This document shows, piece after piece, positions 18,607 to 26,711 of a stretch of DNA of 64,000 nucleotides. The stretch covers positions 124,001 to 188,000 of the forward strand of contig CAYNHF010000033.1 in NCBI GenBank assembly GCA_964397045.1, read 5' to 3'. The position numbers and the translations under genes are program-made. The stretch comes from CAYNHF01 sp964397045. Its GTDB lineage: Bacteria > Actinomycetota > Acidimicrobiia > Spongiisociales > UBA5794. The stretch's first letter is position 1. Every line of letters starts with the position of its first letter. The notes beneath the pieces are model-generated. The model did no database searches, was not told where the DNA came from, and saw only the letters and a program-made list of their open reading frames with translations.

Positions 18607-19065
18607 TCAGTCGTGGACGTACTCGAGGAGTTGGCCTACGAACGCGGTCGCGGTCTCAGGGAACTCGCGGACGTGGAAAGAGCGTGATGCCACGATCTTC
18701 CCGCCCTCGGCTTCGACGCCCCTCTCCAGAACCGAGAGGACGGCTGAGACCCGAGCGGTGGTATCGGCAAACGTGTGCGGAAAGATCGAGTAGGTGCAGA
18801 ACACGCCCACTGGTTTGCCGTTGAGATTCGGCAATCCATATATCCACTCTCCGACCCGGTGCGCCGGTTCCCCACCCAGCGGGGAATCGACCTGCACTCC
18901 GCAACCGATCACCAGTGCGTCGGCGGCCAGCACGTCATCAGCAACCGTCTCTTCGATCGAGCGGACGAGGGTGGCGACTCCCTGGGAAGCGGCAGCGTCG
19001 GTGACGGCATCCGCACCCCGGCGAGCCTTTCCTCGCTGGCTCTCATAGACGACGTACAGGTACAT
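18607..19065 (-). CDS. Flavodoxin-like protein
   Basis: A 152-residue cytoplasmic protein with a flavodoxin-like alpha/beta layout: an N-terminal beta strand and phosphate-binding-type loop (YLYVVYESQRGKARRGAD), a central strand ending in VIGCGVQVDSPLGG, and a later strand PVGVFCTYSIFPHTF followed by a C-terminal helix. This matches flavodoxin or protoporphyrinogen-oxidase-like (HemG) relatives, but the canonical FMN loop is not exact, so cofactor binding is uncertain. ATG at 19065 is preferred to an upstream codon at 19101 because homology-like sequence begins there. It stands alone on the minus strand, 76 bases downstream-side of comM. Confidence 0.6.
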   Translation of the reverse strand: MYLYVVYESQRGKARRGADAVTDAAASQGVATLVRSIEETVADDVLAADALVIGCGVQVDSPLGGEPAHRVGEWIYGLPNLNGKPVGVFCTYSIFPHTFADTTARVSAVLSVLERGVEAEGGKIVASRSFHVREFPETATAFVGQLLEYVHD

Positions 19066-19172
19066 GCGCCCACCATCGCTGCTGAGTGCCGCAACCGACA
19101 AGAGGCGTTCGACCCGACCTCCGGCGGTCCGCCGAGCCCGGTCGCGAGTGGATCCGGTCCTCAGACGCGAGA

Positions 19173-19201
19173 AAGCGGGGAGGGTCTTGCCCTCCCCGCT
19201 T
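19173..19201 (-). terminator. Rho-independent-like terminator after the LPATG microgene
   Basis: Perfect 12-bp inverted repeat (arms 19173-19184 and 19190-19201, loop of 5) of AAGCGGGGAGGG and its complement. On the minus strand it is followed by TTTC, a short U tract. It lies 33 bases after the stop codon of the 45-codon gene and about 110 bases before the flavodoxin-like gene, so it probably ends the microgene transcript. The weak U tract keeps confidence moderate. Confidence 0.65.
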
Positions 19202-19234
19202 CGACGTCACCGACCCGTTCCCGGGCCGTCCTTC

Positions 19235-19372
19235 CTACCCCTCCTCACGCCGGCGGCGTCCGTAGCCCACGAACACCAGCCCCAAACCGAAAAGCGCGGT
19301 ACCGATCCGAGCGAAGCCCGCGATCTCCATACCCGTTGCCGGCAAGACATTCGCGTAGCTGAGAGAATCCAC
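19235..19372 (-). CDS. LPATG sorting-signal microprotein
   Basis: A 45-residue product not belonging to a family I recognise by name, but built almost entirely as a sortase sorting signal: LPATG at residues 10-14, a hydrophobic stretch (about 18-37, FARIGTALFGLGLVFVGYG) and the positive tail RRRREEG. There is no signal peptide: an in-frame TAG sits 15 bases before the start, so the frame cannot extend upstream. The GTG at 19372 has GGAGG at 19378-19382 with normal spacing. It is followed by a hairpin terminator and preceded by a long structured leader, which suggests a genuine transcript. It could still be the remnant of a longer surface protein. No sortase gene is in the window. Confidence 0.55.
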   Translation of the reverse strand: MDSLSYANVLPATGMEIAGFARIGTALFGLGLVFVGYGRRRREEG

Positions 19373-19847
19373 GACTACCTCCACCTACCTGTGGCCCGAC
19401 CCCCCAGCCGACACGGGTTGCCAGGTGGTGTGTCCTACCTCACCACTCAGTCCGTAGCCGGTTTCCGGCCTGACCTGCCCTGCGGCATACGGCGCCGCTT
19501 CACTAGTCCAATTTCGACCCTACTCATGCCTGCCTTCCAGGAAAAGGGCCAACCTGGATAGCCTGCTGTGACTAGTTACCAGCCATGGACAGCAACCCGA
19601 TTTGGATTAGGCAGGTCCAGACCGCAGTCGGGGGCCGTCCCTCTGCCGACGCGTTCTCCGCTTGCAGGCGCTGCGACGGCGGCAATCGATCTCGTCGCCG
19701 GTGGGCGACAAGGCTGGAGACCGAGTTGTGGCCGGCCGGCGGCCCATTGCGCAGCAGGTGCAGGCATCACTGGAGTTGGCCGCAGTGACGGTGCGGTCCG
19801 GACTGCCGACCAGAGGGCAGCCGGCTTGCCCCCCGGAGGCCACCCGG
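19373..19847 (-). promoter_or_regulatory. Intergenic region with possible switching leader RNA
   Basis: No convincing gene in these 475 bases. On the minus strand, upstream of the LPATG microgene, two mutually exclusive pairings are visible: GTGGTG/CACCAC (19441-19446 with 19425-19430) and CCACCT/AGGTGG (19423-19428 with 19381-19386). The second covers part of the GGAGG ribosome binding site (19378-19382), the first would free it. A GCCGG-AAA-CCGGC hairpin lies just upstream. A 26-codon frame (ATG near 19528, basic, ending near 19450) with AGGAAGG upstream could be a leader peptide. It does not match the riboswitch consensus patterns I know. Confidence 0.4.
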
Positions 19848-21350
19848 CTATTGGGCAGGCGGCCACCAGGTCGTCGCTGGGTAGTTGCCGTACCAGGCGA
19901 ACCAGAACGACTGAGCGCTGACCACCCGGGGCCATGCCTCGCCTGACACGTCGATGCGATCCTCATTGACGTCTCCAGCCTCGAGCGCTGCGACCAGACC
20001 GCGCGCATCGAGGGCAGCCGAGCGGAGTGGGACCAGGTAGAACCGCGCCCCGGCCGCGGTCGGCAACGCAGCGAGCGTCGCCTCGCCGAGCGGGATGACC
20101 TGCGGCCCTGCTGCCACGAGAGCGTCGACGGAGACGGCGAGCTGTGCGCCGGCGAGGTCTACCGTGGCCACCTCAGCCTTGGGATCGAACACGTCGGGTA
20201 CTTCGAAGGTCGGGAACCAGAGGTCCGGCGACCCGTAATACTCGGCGTATGCATCGCCCGGCTGGTACGAGTACGCGAAGCCGTCCGGAATCGACACCAC
20301 GTCGGAGTCGGGGTGTTCGGCGGTCCACTCTCCGTAGCGCGCAACCGTAAGCGGCAGACGCTCCAGCACAGTGCCCGCGAATTCCCCAGCGATCGCTTCG
20401 CCACTGAGCTGGAACCACAAGCTCCGGGTTTGGCGGTCCATCATGACCTTGTTGGAGTTGTGGAGCAGGCCGGAGGTGATGAACTCGAGCACCCGGCCGC
20501 CTACCTCGCGTGAGTACAGAACGCCGGTGCGGCAAAGCGTGCAGTTGACCAGTGCCACCGCCTCGCCACCGAGCGTGTCGTTGGCGAGTTCATGGTGGTC
20601 GAGAATGCGATGGGGATAGGCACGGGCCTGCCCATTCACAACGGCACCGAAGGTCAATTCATCTTCAAGCATGTAGTCTGCCGCGGCAATGGACAGCGTG
20701 GCCTGGTCGTTGAGTTCCGGGATGCCGCCTACCCGCACCCCTCCCCACTGGACTTGGGCGGCTAGCACCGGGTCCTCGACGCTCGCCACCGCCGAACCCA
20801 TCAGCGGGTCGATCAGAGAGAAGAGTTGGGCTTTCCACCGGATGTAGCCTTGCCCGGCGTCGACCTCGTTGTTGTACATCCAGCGTCCGAACGCGAGATA
20901 GCTCGCTCTGGGGTCATCGGGTGCAGGCTCGCCCGTCAGAGTTTCCAGTGCGCCCACCACTTCGGCAAACACCACTTCGGTCGAAAGCAGGCGCAGGTCC
21001 AGCAGGTAGGGCACCCATCGCGGATCGCCTGTGGCCGCCATAGAGCGCGCAAGCACAATGATGCCCTCCTCGGTTGGCGTTCCGACCACCTCGACCGCCG
21101 CGGATTCGATTTCTCCGGTAGGGATCAGCTCGGCTGAGACTTCGGGAGCAGCCGAGGTCGTTGTGTCGCGTTGCGTGGTCGGCGTCTGTGCCGAGGTGGT
21201 AGGAGTCGCCCCAGCCGCGTCTGCCGTTTGCTCCACACCCGCTCCACCCGCCTGGACAGGATCTCCATCTTGTCCCGGCCCAACGAACAGCAACGCGAAG
21301 GCGAAGAGCGCGAGTGCGGCGACAATACCGATCACGACGTTGCGGGTCAT
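19848..21350 (-). CDS. DUF3179 domain protein, exported
   Basis: A 500-residue protein with an N-terminal membrane anchor or signal segment (residues 1-25), a Thr/Ala-rich linker (about 30-75), helical repeats, and a DUF3179 domain (about 215-460). Diagnostic patterns are AYPHRILDHHELANDT, VNCTLCRTG (the family's YCPLC-type CxxC), SGLLHNSNKVMMDRQT and SLWFQLSGEAIAG. DUF3179 proteins are extracytoplasmic and of unknown biochemistry; the conserved Cys pair and His residues suggest metal or redox function, which is inference. The usual Pro in CPLC is Thr here. Monocistronic by spacing. Confidence 0.85.
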   Translation of the reverse strand: MTRNVVIGIVAALALFAFALLFVGPGQDGDPVQAGGAGVEQTADAAGATPTTSAQTPTTQRDTTTSAAPEVSAELIPTGEIESAAVEVVGTPTEEGIIVLARSMAATGDPRWVPYLLDLRLLSTEVVFAEVVGALETLTGEPAPDDPRASYLAFGRWMYNNEVDAGQGYIRWKAQLFSLIDPLMGSAVASVEDPVLAAQVQWGGVRVGGIPELNDQATLSIAAADYMLEDELTFGAVVNGQARAYPHRILDHHELANDTLGGEAVALVNCTLCRTGVLYSREVGGRVLEFITSGLLHNSNKVMMDRQTRSLWFQLSGEAIAGEFAGTVLERLPLTVARYGEWTAEHPDSDVVSIPDGFAYSYQPGDAYAEYYGSPDLWFPTFEVPDVFDPKAEVATVDLAGAQLAVSVDALVAAGPQVIPLGEATLAALPTAAGARFYLVPLRSAALDARGLVAALEAGDVNEDRIDVSGEAWPRVVSAQSFWFAWYGNYPATTWWPPAQ

Positions 21351-21425
21351 GGCACTGGCAACACCACGATCAGTGAGTTCGTTCCCGCCATCTGCGAGCG
21401 CGGATCGGCCGCCGGCTCGGGAGTC

Positions 21426-22220
21426 TCAGCGCCCGTCGAATCGTGCGGAACGTTGTTCGAGAAACGACGCGATCCCTTCCCGAGCATCTTCTGAGGCCAT
21501 CAGCACGGCCTGGGCCTGGTTCTCGACCGCGAGCGCCTGCTCAAAGCTGAGCCCACCAGACCGGTCGAGGCCGGACTTGAGTGCTCGAAATGCCAACGGC
21601 GCCCCCGCCGCTAGGTCGGCAGCGACCTCCGCGGTGGCACGGACCAAACCATCCGGGTCGACGACTCGGGACACCAAGCCAATGTCAAGCGCTTCCGATG
21701 CCTCAATCACTCTGCCCGTCAACGCAATCTCGCGCGCTCGAGCCAACCCAACGAGGCGGGGCAACAGCCACGTGCCCCCCATGTCCATCGCCAAGCCTCG
21801 CTTCACGAAGATCTCCGCAAACCGCGCCCGGGAAGATGCCAGCACCACATCACACCCGATCGCGAGGTTCATCCCTGCGCCAACCGCCAGACCGTCTACC
21901 GCGGCAACCGTGGGTTTCGTCAGCCGGTGCAGAGTGAGCGCCACCCGGCTCGCCCTGTTCATGGCAGAGTGGTTGTGCGCAACATCTTCTAGCCCGCGGA
22001 GCCCACCCTCTACCGTGAGGTCGGCACCCGCGCAGAAATCGCCATCGGCTCCGGTGAGCACCAGCGCTCGCGAACCGGAGGCTTCGAAGCCGTCAAGCGC
22101 CCCGAGCAGCTGTTCCCATCCGAACGCGGGAACCGCGTTGGCGCGACCCGGGTTGGAAAGCGTGATCCACCGCACCGGGCCCTCGTCACGAACAGAAACG
22201 AATGAAGACGACTCGGACAT
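21426..22220 (-). CDS. Enoyl-CoA hydratase/isomerase family protein
   Basis: Crotonase-fold protein of 264 residues. Visible features are VRWITLSNPGRANA near the N-terminus, FCAGADL (oxyanion hole), the AAVDGLAVGAGMNLAIGCDVVLAS motif's core, and RFAEIFVKRGLAMDMGGTWLLPRL, where GTxxLPR-type sequence is typical. The usual catalytic Glu positions are only partly preserved (second oxyanion segment present; the Glu of the GT-W region replaced by MDMGG), so the exact reaction on the acyl-CoA is uncertain. Stands alone between DUF3179 and an acetyltransferase on the same strand. Confidence 0.85.
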   Translation of the reverse strand: MSESSSFVSVRDEGPVRWITLSNPGRANAVPAFGWEQLLGALDGFEASGSRALVLTGADGDFCAGADLTVEGGLRGLEDVAHNHSAMNRASRVALTLHRLTKPTVAAVDGLAVGAGMNLAIGCDVVLASSRARFAEIFVKRGLAMDMGGTWLLPRLVGLARAREIALTGRVIEASEALDIGLVSRVVDPDGLVRATAEVAADLAAGAPLAFRALKSGLDRSGGLSFEQALAVENQAQAVLMASEDAREGIASFLEQRSARFDGR

Positions 22221-22352
22221 CTCCGAGCAGGTTAGGCCTTCGCCGTGTCCTCAGTTGCTGCCAAGGGTTGCCGGGTCAGCAGCGCGTCCATCGGGGGAAG
22301 TCGCCTCGCCACTCGACCCCGCCTCAGGCTCAGGCCACCCAGGAACCCCCCT

Positions 22353-22850
22353 TCAGATTGCGACTTCCATCCAGGCAACATCGAGAGCAGAGCCCTCTCG
22401 CAAGGGTTCGGTTTCGCCGGTGACCAAGAAGCCGAGATCGGCGTAGAGCCGCTCCGCGGTGTCGTTGCCAATCGTGACCGCGAGCCGAGCCCGGCTCGCA
22501 CCCCGCCCACGACCCCAGTCGCATCCAGCTTCGAGCAGCGCCCGGCCGACACCGGTGCGCCGCATCGCGGGACGCACCCACATGCCGCCGATGGACACGA
22601 TCCTCGGATCGGGCTCGAAACCGACGAAGCTGAGGCCCGCCATCGAGTCTTCGCTGTCTGCCAGGAGAACGGCGAAATTCGCATCCACTTCGATCCGCTC
22701 GAGGAATGCCACCCAGCGATCCGCAGGCGCGTCGATTTCGTCTTCGAGAACGTGTCGGAACGCATCCGGCGACTCGCGCAAGGAGCCGAGTCGCATCTCG
22801 CGATATCGCGCCCAATCTGAGGGACCAACTTCGAACACCTTGACGGTCAC
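22353..22850 (-). CDS. GNAT family N-acetyltransferase
   Basis: A 165-residue acetyltransferase of the GNAT fold. The acetyl-CoA binding segment is VRPAMRRTGVGRALL (R-x-x-G-x-G/A pattern) after the beta4 strand IGGMWV, and the C-terminal NDTAERLYADLGF segment is typical. The substrate cannot be inferred. It is divergent from the small membrane-protein gene at 22926, with 75 bases between. Confidence 0.88.
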   Translation of the reverse strand: MTVKVFEVGPSDWARYREMRLGSLRESPDAFRHVLEDEIDAPADRWVAFLERIEVDANFAVLLADSEDSMAGLSFVGFEPDPRIVSIGGMWVRPAMRRTGVGRALLEAGCDWGRGRGASRARLAVTIGNDTAERLYADLGFLVTGETEPLREGSALDVAWMEVAI

Positions 22851-22925
22851 ACCATGACGCTACCAATCGATCCCCGCAGGAAGCGGAGTCGCCGCCACCA
22901 GCAGGAACACCCCTAGCATCCACGC

Positions 22926-23036
22926 ATGGGCTTCAACCCTTTTCGTGAACAACGGAGCAGCGTGCTGGATATCGCACTGGTGGTGGGCTTCCTCATCATC
23001 ATCGCCGGGTTCGTCATCTGGGCCATGTTCGGCTGA
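22926..23036 (+). CDS. Small single-span membrane protein
   Basis: A 36-residue frame starting at ATG 22926: a short polar N-terminus (MGFNPFREQRSS) and one hydrophobic helix (VLDIALVVGFLIIIAGFVIWAMFG), whose central residues are aliphatic throughout. No strong ribosome binding site is visible (GGAAC 17 bases upstream). It is followed after 4 bases by the zinc-ribbon gene, and such tiny membrane proteins beside that family suggest a real two-gene unit, but it is a weak call by length. Confidence 0.5.
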   Translation: MGFNPFREQRSSVLDIALVVGFLIIIAGFVIWAMFG

Positions 23037-23040
23037 CCCG

Positions 23041-23301
23041 GTGGGAGATGTCGATCCCGAGTTCGTGACCGTCGTTCAGCCGTACCAGGCGCGCAAGACC
23101 TACCTCTGTCCGGGCTGTGACCTAGCGATCGAGATTGGGACCGGTCACGTGGTAGTCATTCCGGAACTCGAGCCAGATCTGCGGCGTCACTGGCATCGTG
23201 GCTGCTGGTGGAAAGAGCAACGGCGGCGAGGGGCGCCCCATCGCAACCCGGTCAACCCACGCGGGGAAGCCACCTCACATCCACTCGATCCGGCCGAATA
23301 G
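23041..23301 (+). CDS. Actinobacterial zinc-ribbon-like protein
   Basis: An 86-residue conserved actinobacterial family. Starting at GTG 23041, it has a YLCPGCD motif (CxxC), GTGHVVVIPE, and RRHWHRGCWWKEQ, so Cys/Cys and His/His/Cys positions likely bind one zinc. Relatives in Streptomyces and mycobacteria are annotated only as ATP/GTP-binding or hypothetical proteins; no function is established. The last 50 bases overlap the 3' end of the convergent yraN gene. Confidence 0.7.
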   Translation: MGDVDPEFVTVVQPYQARKTYLCPGCDLAIEIGTGHVVVIPELEPDLRRHWHRGCWWKEQRRRGAPHRNPVNPRGEATSHPLDPAE

Positions 23302-23632
23302 TCACCGCCACCACATCGATGCGGTAGGCGCGAGGGTCCAGCCGGAGCCCGGCTGCCCGCACCCGCGCCAGCTTCACGTGGTCGAAATGGATGAGTGGGT
23401 CATCATCAAGTTGCCTCGCAATCAGCGACTTGACCTCGACGGCAACCCGCTCTCCTTCGATGTCGCACACCAGATCGATTTCACCTCGGCCCGCTCTCAC
23501 GTTGCGATCGACGATGGTGACCCCTCTCGACTCGAGCAAAGCTGCCGCGACGCGTTCGCCAAACGCACCGACAACTTGGCGGTGCCGCGCAGCTGCCTGC
23601 AAGGAGGCACCCGCTGCAGTGAGAGATGGCAT
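23252..23632 (-). CDS. yraN: YraN family (UPF0102) nuclease-fold protein
   Basis: A 126-residue protein of the UPF0102 family with a restriction-endonuclease-like fold. Key pattern: GAFGERVAAALLESRG, then NVRAGRGEIDLVCDIEG and VAVEVKSL, giving the E-D-ExK catalytic-type arrangement. Function is unproven; it is commonly beside comM or rnhB. ATG at 23632; a longer frame exists to 23665. Its 3' end overlaps the convergent zinc-ribbon gene by 50 bases. Confidence 0.9.
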   Translation of the reverse strand: MPSLTAAGASLQAAARHRQVVGAFGERVAAALLESRGVTIVDRNVRAGRGEIDLVCDIEGERVAVEVKSLIARQLDDDPLIHFDHVKLARVRAAGLRLDPRAYRIDVVAVTIRPDRVDVRWLPRVG

Positions 23633-23718
23633 CGCTCGAAGGTACGGGGTGCGTGTGACAAACAATCACATGCGGAGTACGTCTGCGCCGCACGTAACCC
23701 GGACGGCACCTCGCCAAT

Positions 23719-24015
23719 TCAGAGCGAGGTGGTCGGCTCGAGTTCCTCGATGTTGACGTCGCGGAACGTCATCACTTTCACTCGCCTGACGAAACGAGCC
23801 GGGCGGTACATGTCCCACACCCAGGCGTCCTCCAGCTTGAGCTCGAAGTAGACGGACCCATCCTCACCGTGTTTGGTCAGCTCAACGTCGTTGGCCAGGT
23901 AGAAACGTCGCTCGGTCTCGATGACGAACCGGAACATCGGGAGCACGTCGCGGTACTCCTTATAGATCTGCAGCTCGACGTCCGTCTCGTATCGTTCGAG
24001 ATCCTCTTCAGCCAT
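23719..24015 (-). CDS. DUF2469 family protein
   Basis: A 98-residue acidic protein of the actinobacterial DUF2469 family (mycobacterial homologue lies between lepB/rnhB and yraN). Motifs DLERYETDVELQIYKEYRDV and FRFVIETERRFYLAN are strongly conserved in the family. ATG at 24015 matches the usual MAEEDLE start; an in-frame codon at 24048 is less likely. Function unknown. The usual neighbour rnhB is missing between this gene and lepB. Confidence 0.92.
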   Translation of the reverse strand: MAEEDLERYETDVELQIYKEYRDVLPMFRFVIETERRFYLANDVELTKHGEDGSVYFELKLEDAWVWDMYRPARFVRRVKVMTFRDVNIEELEPTTSL

Positions 24016-24120
24016 TGCGCGATTCTCTCCTCGAGGTGTCCACCGCACATCGCGTGAGCGGAGGCCCGTACCCTAACGAGCATCGGCATGCACCCATGAG
24101 CTCAATAGGAAACCGAATCG

Positions 24121-24831
24121 TCATAGCCTCGTCCACCGGCTCGGCGGCCACAACAGGACGAAGGCTCGCCCCACCACATCCTCGATCGGGATTGGCCCGA
24201 AAACGCGGCTGTCCTGACTGACGTTGCGATTGTCGCCCATGACGAAGACGTGTCCCTGGGGAATGGTCTCTTCAACGAAGTTGGGCATCCGAGAGTTGGG
24301 ATGGAGATATGGCTCGTTGATCACCATCCCATTCACCACTACTTGATTGTCGACAATCTCGATGGTGTCCCCCGGCAGCGCAATCACCCGCTTGATGAAC
24401 TCCGACTGTGGCGTCGAAAGGCCGACCGATTCGGCGAGGTTGCGCAGCACCCGAGACGGAACCGTTTCGGTGCTTCCCGAGTCGAGCAAACGCGGGTCGT
24501 CGAAGACGATGACGTGGCCGCGCTGAATGTCACCGAACGTGTAGGCCAGCTTGTTCACCATCACCCGATCGTTGATGAGCAGTGTGTCTTCCATGGACGC
24601 CGAGGGGATGTAGAAGGCTTGAACCAGGAAGGTTTTGATAACGACCGCCACAACCAGGGCGATGAGCACCAGAATCGGAAGCTCACGCCAGAACGGGCGC
24701 TGCTTCTTCTTCGGGACATTCGTGCGAGGACCGCTCGCGGTTTGATCCACAGCCGGCGGCTTCGGCACTGCATCAGAACTGCCGCCCTCGTCGGGATCGG
24801 AGAAAGCATCGGAGAAGGGCGGTGTTGTCAC
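24121..24831 (-). CDS. lepB: Signal peptidase I
   Basis: Cleaves signal peptides at the outer face of the cytoplasmic membrane. The 236-residue product has a cytoplasmic Pro/Ser-rich N-tail (1-45), one membrane helix (about 50-72), the nucleophile Ser79 in PSASMEDTL, the general-base Lys147 in FIKRVIALPGD, and the later GDNRNVSQDSRVFGPI box. GTG at 24831 has no clear ribosome binding site; a TAGTGT six bases upstream may be the -10 of a leaderless transcript. Confidence 0.95.
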   Translation of the reverse strand: MTTPPFSDAFSDPDEGGSSDAVPKPPAVDQTASGPRTNVPKKKQRPFWRELPILVLIALVVAVVIKTFLVQAFYIPSASMEDTLLINDRVMVNKLAYTFGDIQRGHVIVFDDPRLLDSGSTETVPSRVLRNLAESVGLSTPQSEFIKRVIALPGDTIEIVDNQVVVNGMVINEPYLHPNSRMPNFVEETIPQGHVFVMGDNRNVSQDSRVFGPIPIEDVVGRAFVLLWPPSRWTRL

Positions 24832-24900
24832 CGACCGACACTACCGCAGTCCGGCGCCAATCCGGTCGCTCGAGCCGACTTCGACTCATCGACGATGACT

Positions 24901-25527
24901 TCACGCCGGCACCACATCCGGGCCCCCTAGGTAGTCGTGCCACAGCAACCGGGCGGCGGCAGACCGCCACGGTTTCCAGCGTCGGGCCATCTCTGCTGCT
25001 TCCTCGGAGGAAGGAGGCGAGCCGAGTGAAAGCGCCTTGGCCATTGCCACGTGAAGCGCGCGATCGCCCCGGGGCCACACGTCGGGACGGTCCAGCGCGA
25101 ACATGAGATAGATACCGGCCGTCCACGGCCCGATTCCCTGGATTCCGAGCAACGTGACGCGGGCGTCTTCGTCGCTCATCAATTCCACCGCGGCCAGGTC
25201 GATGGTTCCCTCCGTGATCCCGGTGGCGAGGTTCCGAACGTAACCCCCCTTCTGGCGGCTGAATCCGATCTCGCGCAGTTCGATATCGCCCAACTGCAGG
25301 AAAGCACCGGGCCCGACCTCACCCTCCAGCCGATCGTAGAGTCGGTTGAAGGCTGCTGCCGCAGACGCCAACGACACCTGCTGTTCGAGGATGATGTGCG
25401 TCAGCGATGCGAACCCGGGAGGACGACGCCAGTGCGGCGGGACCCCGTTGCGAAGGTAGAGGGTACGAAGCTGGGGATCGCGATCCGCCAGTCCTGCAAC
25501 GGCCGCAGTGAACCACTCGGCACTCAC
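24901..25527 (-). CDS. DNA-3-methyladenine glycosylase II-like (AlkA family)
   Basis: Base-excision DNA glycosylase of the HhH-GPD superfamily, 208 residues. It shows LTHIILEQQVSLASAAAA, the helix-hairpin-helix LLGIQGIGPWTAGIYLM and the catalytic Asp in VWPRGDRAL, as in AlkA-type enzymes. It is shorter than E. coli AlkA, lacking the N-terminal TBP-like domain. GTG at 25527 is 14 bases after the rplS stop, so it may be co-transcribed with trmD-rplS. Confidence 0.85.
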   Translation of the reverse strand: MSAEWFTAAVAGLADRDPQLRTLYLRNGVPPHWRRPPGFASLTHIILEQQVSLASAAAAFNRLYDRLEGEVGPGAFLQLGDIELREIGFSRQKGGYVRNLATGITEGTIDLAAVELMSDEDARVTLLGIQGIGPWTAGIYLMFALDRPDVWPRGDRALHVAMAKALSLGSPPSSEEAAEMARRWKPWRSAAARLLWHDYLGGPDVVPA

Positions 25528-25541
25528 CGGGCCCGGACCGG

Positions 25542-25886
25542 TCAGTCGCGCTTCTCCTTGATTCGGGTGGCTTTGCCGACCCGGTCACGCAGGTAGTAGA
25601 GCTTGGCTCGGCGCACGTCACCGCGGCGTAGCACTTCGATCTGCTGGATGATCGGAGCGTGAACCGGGAAGATTCGCTCGACACCGACCCCAAAGCTGAG
25701 TTTGCGTACCGTGAACGTCTCGCGGATACCTCCGCCGTTCCGAGCGATGACAACACCTTCGTAGGACTGGATGCGTTCGCGGCCGGCCTCGATGACGCGC
25801 ACGTGCACGCGCAAGGTGTCGCCTGGACTGAATTCTGGAATGTCGTCGCGTAGGTACGCGGACTCGATCTGGTCGAGGGTGTTCAC
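25542..25886 (-). CDS. rplS: 50S ribosomal protein L19
   Basis: Large-subunit protein at the subunit interface. The 114-residue product has FSPGDTLRVHVRVIEAGRER, IQSYEGVVIARNG and GVERIFPVHAPIIQQIEVLR with the conserved RRAKLYYLRDRVGK C-terminus. The GTG at 25886 has GGAGGACCC upstream; the frame continues to 25907 without a good site. It follows trmD by 77 bases. Confidence 0.97.
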   Translation of the reverse strand: MNTLDQIESAYLRDDIPEFSPGDTLRVHVRVIEAGRERIQSYEGVVIARNGGGIRETFTVRKLSFGVGVERIFPVHAPIIQQIEVLRRGDVRRAKLYYLRDRVGKATRIKEKRD

Positions 25887-25963
25887 GGGTCCTCCAAGAC
25901 GCGGCAAACGGTGCCCGGAAGAAATCTCGGGAACGAGAGTCTACTCCGCTTGCAGTCGTTGCG

Positions 25964-26653
25964 CTAAACGTCCGGTTGGCTCCTGGCGGTGGACCCTCCG
26001 AGGTCCGGTCTCCGCAGGCTCGTACGACGCTCACGCTGGTCCTGCCGCCAGCTTTCGATCTTCCCGTGGTCTCCGGACAGCAGCACCTCCGGCACATCCC
26101 AACCCCGAAACGATGCCGGCCGCGTGTAGTGGGGCTCCTCGAGCAGGCCATGGCGATAGCTTTCCGTCACGACCGACTCTGGGTTGCCAACCACGCCCGG
26201 CAGCAGACGGGTAACCCCCTCCACGATGGCGAGCGCAGCCACTTCGCCACCCAGCAGAACGTAGTCACCAATCGAGACCTCCTCGTCCACAAGGTGCTCG
26301 GCGACTCGCTCGTCGACACCCTCGTATCTGCCGCACACGAGCGTCAGGTGCGCCAGACCGGCCCAGCGATCCAGCGCAGCTTGCTGCAGCGGGGCTCCTG
26401 CGGCACTCAACAGAACCCGATGCGTCTGAGCCAGCGGCTCGAGCGCGTTTGCCAGAGGCTCCGCCATCATCACCATCCCGGCTCCGCCGCCGAAGGGGGT
26501 GTCGTCAACCTGGCGGTGAGGGCCGAGACCGTGATCCCGAATGTTGACGAAGTCGACCTCGAGCCTGTCGTCGCGTCGAGCACGACCCACCAGACTCACC
26601 TCGAGCGGCGAGGCGAAGAACTCTGGGAATAGTGTCAGCACCGTGATTCTCAT
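25964..26653 (-). CDS. trmD: tRNA (guanine-N1-)-methyltransferase
   Basis: Methylates G37 of tRNAs, preventing frameshifting. The roughly 229-residue product starts MRITVLTLFPEFF and has DDTPFGGGAGMVM, CGRYEGVDERV, SIGDYVLLGGEVAAL (the SPOUT knot SAM site) and SYRHGLLEEPHYTRP. ATG at 26653 is preferred over a GTG two codons upstream. In most bacteria rimM directly precedes it, but here rimM is about 10 kb away and a hypothetical gene diverges from this one. Confidence 0.97.
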   Translation of the reverse strand: MRITVLTLFPEFFASPLEVSLVGRARRDDRLEVDFVNIRDHGLGPHRQVDDTPFGGGAGMVMMAEPLANALEPLAQTHRVLLSAAGAPLQQAALDRWAGLAHLTLVCGRYEGVDERVAEHLVDEEVSIGDYVLLGGEVAALAIVEGVTRLLPGVVGNPESVVTESYRHGLLEEPHYTRPASFRGWDVPEVLLSGDHGKIESWRQDQRERRTSLRRPDLGGSTARSQPDV

Positions 26654-26711
26654 GGCCACAGGGTATCCTCGTTTTTGGGGTGAGTCTTAGGACGCGGGGA
26701 GGCCGGCGAAC

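Noticed and set aside
19173..19201. Bidirectional terminator for both flanking minus-strand genes
   Set aside because: Only the minus-strand side has a U run, and both neighbours are on that strand.
19381..19560. SAM or c-di-GMP riboswitch in the microgene leader
   Set aside because: GGCAACC and GGTAGGT pieces look reminiscent, but the conserved cores of SAM-I/IV and c-di-GMP-I elements are missing.
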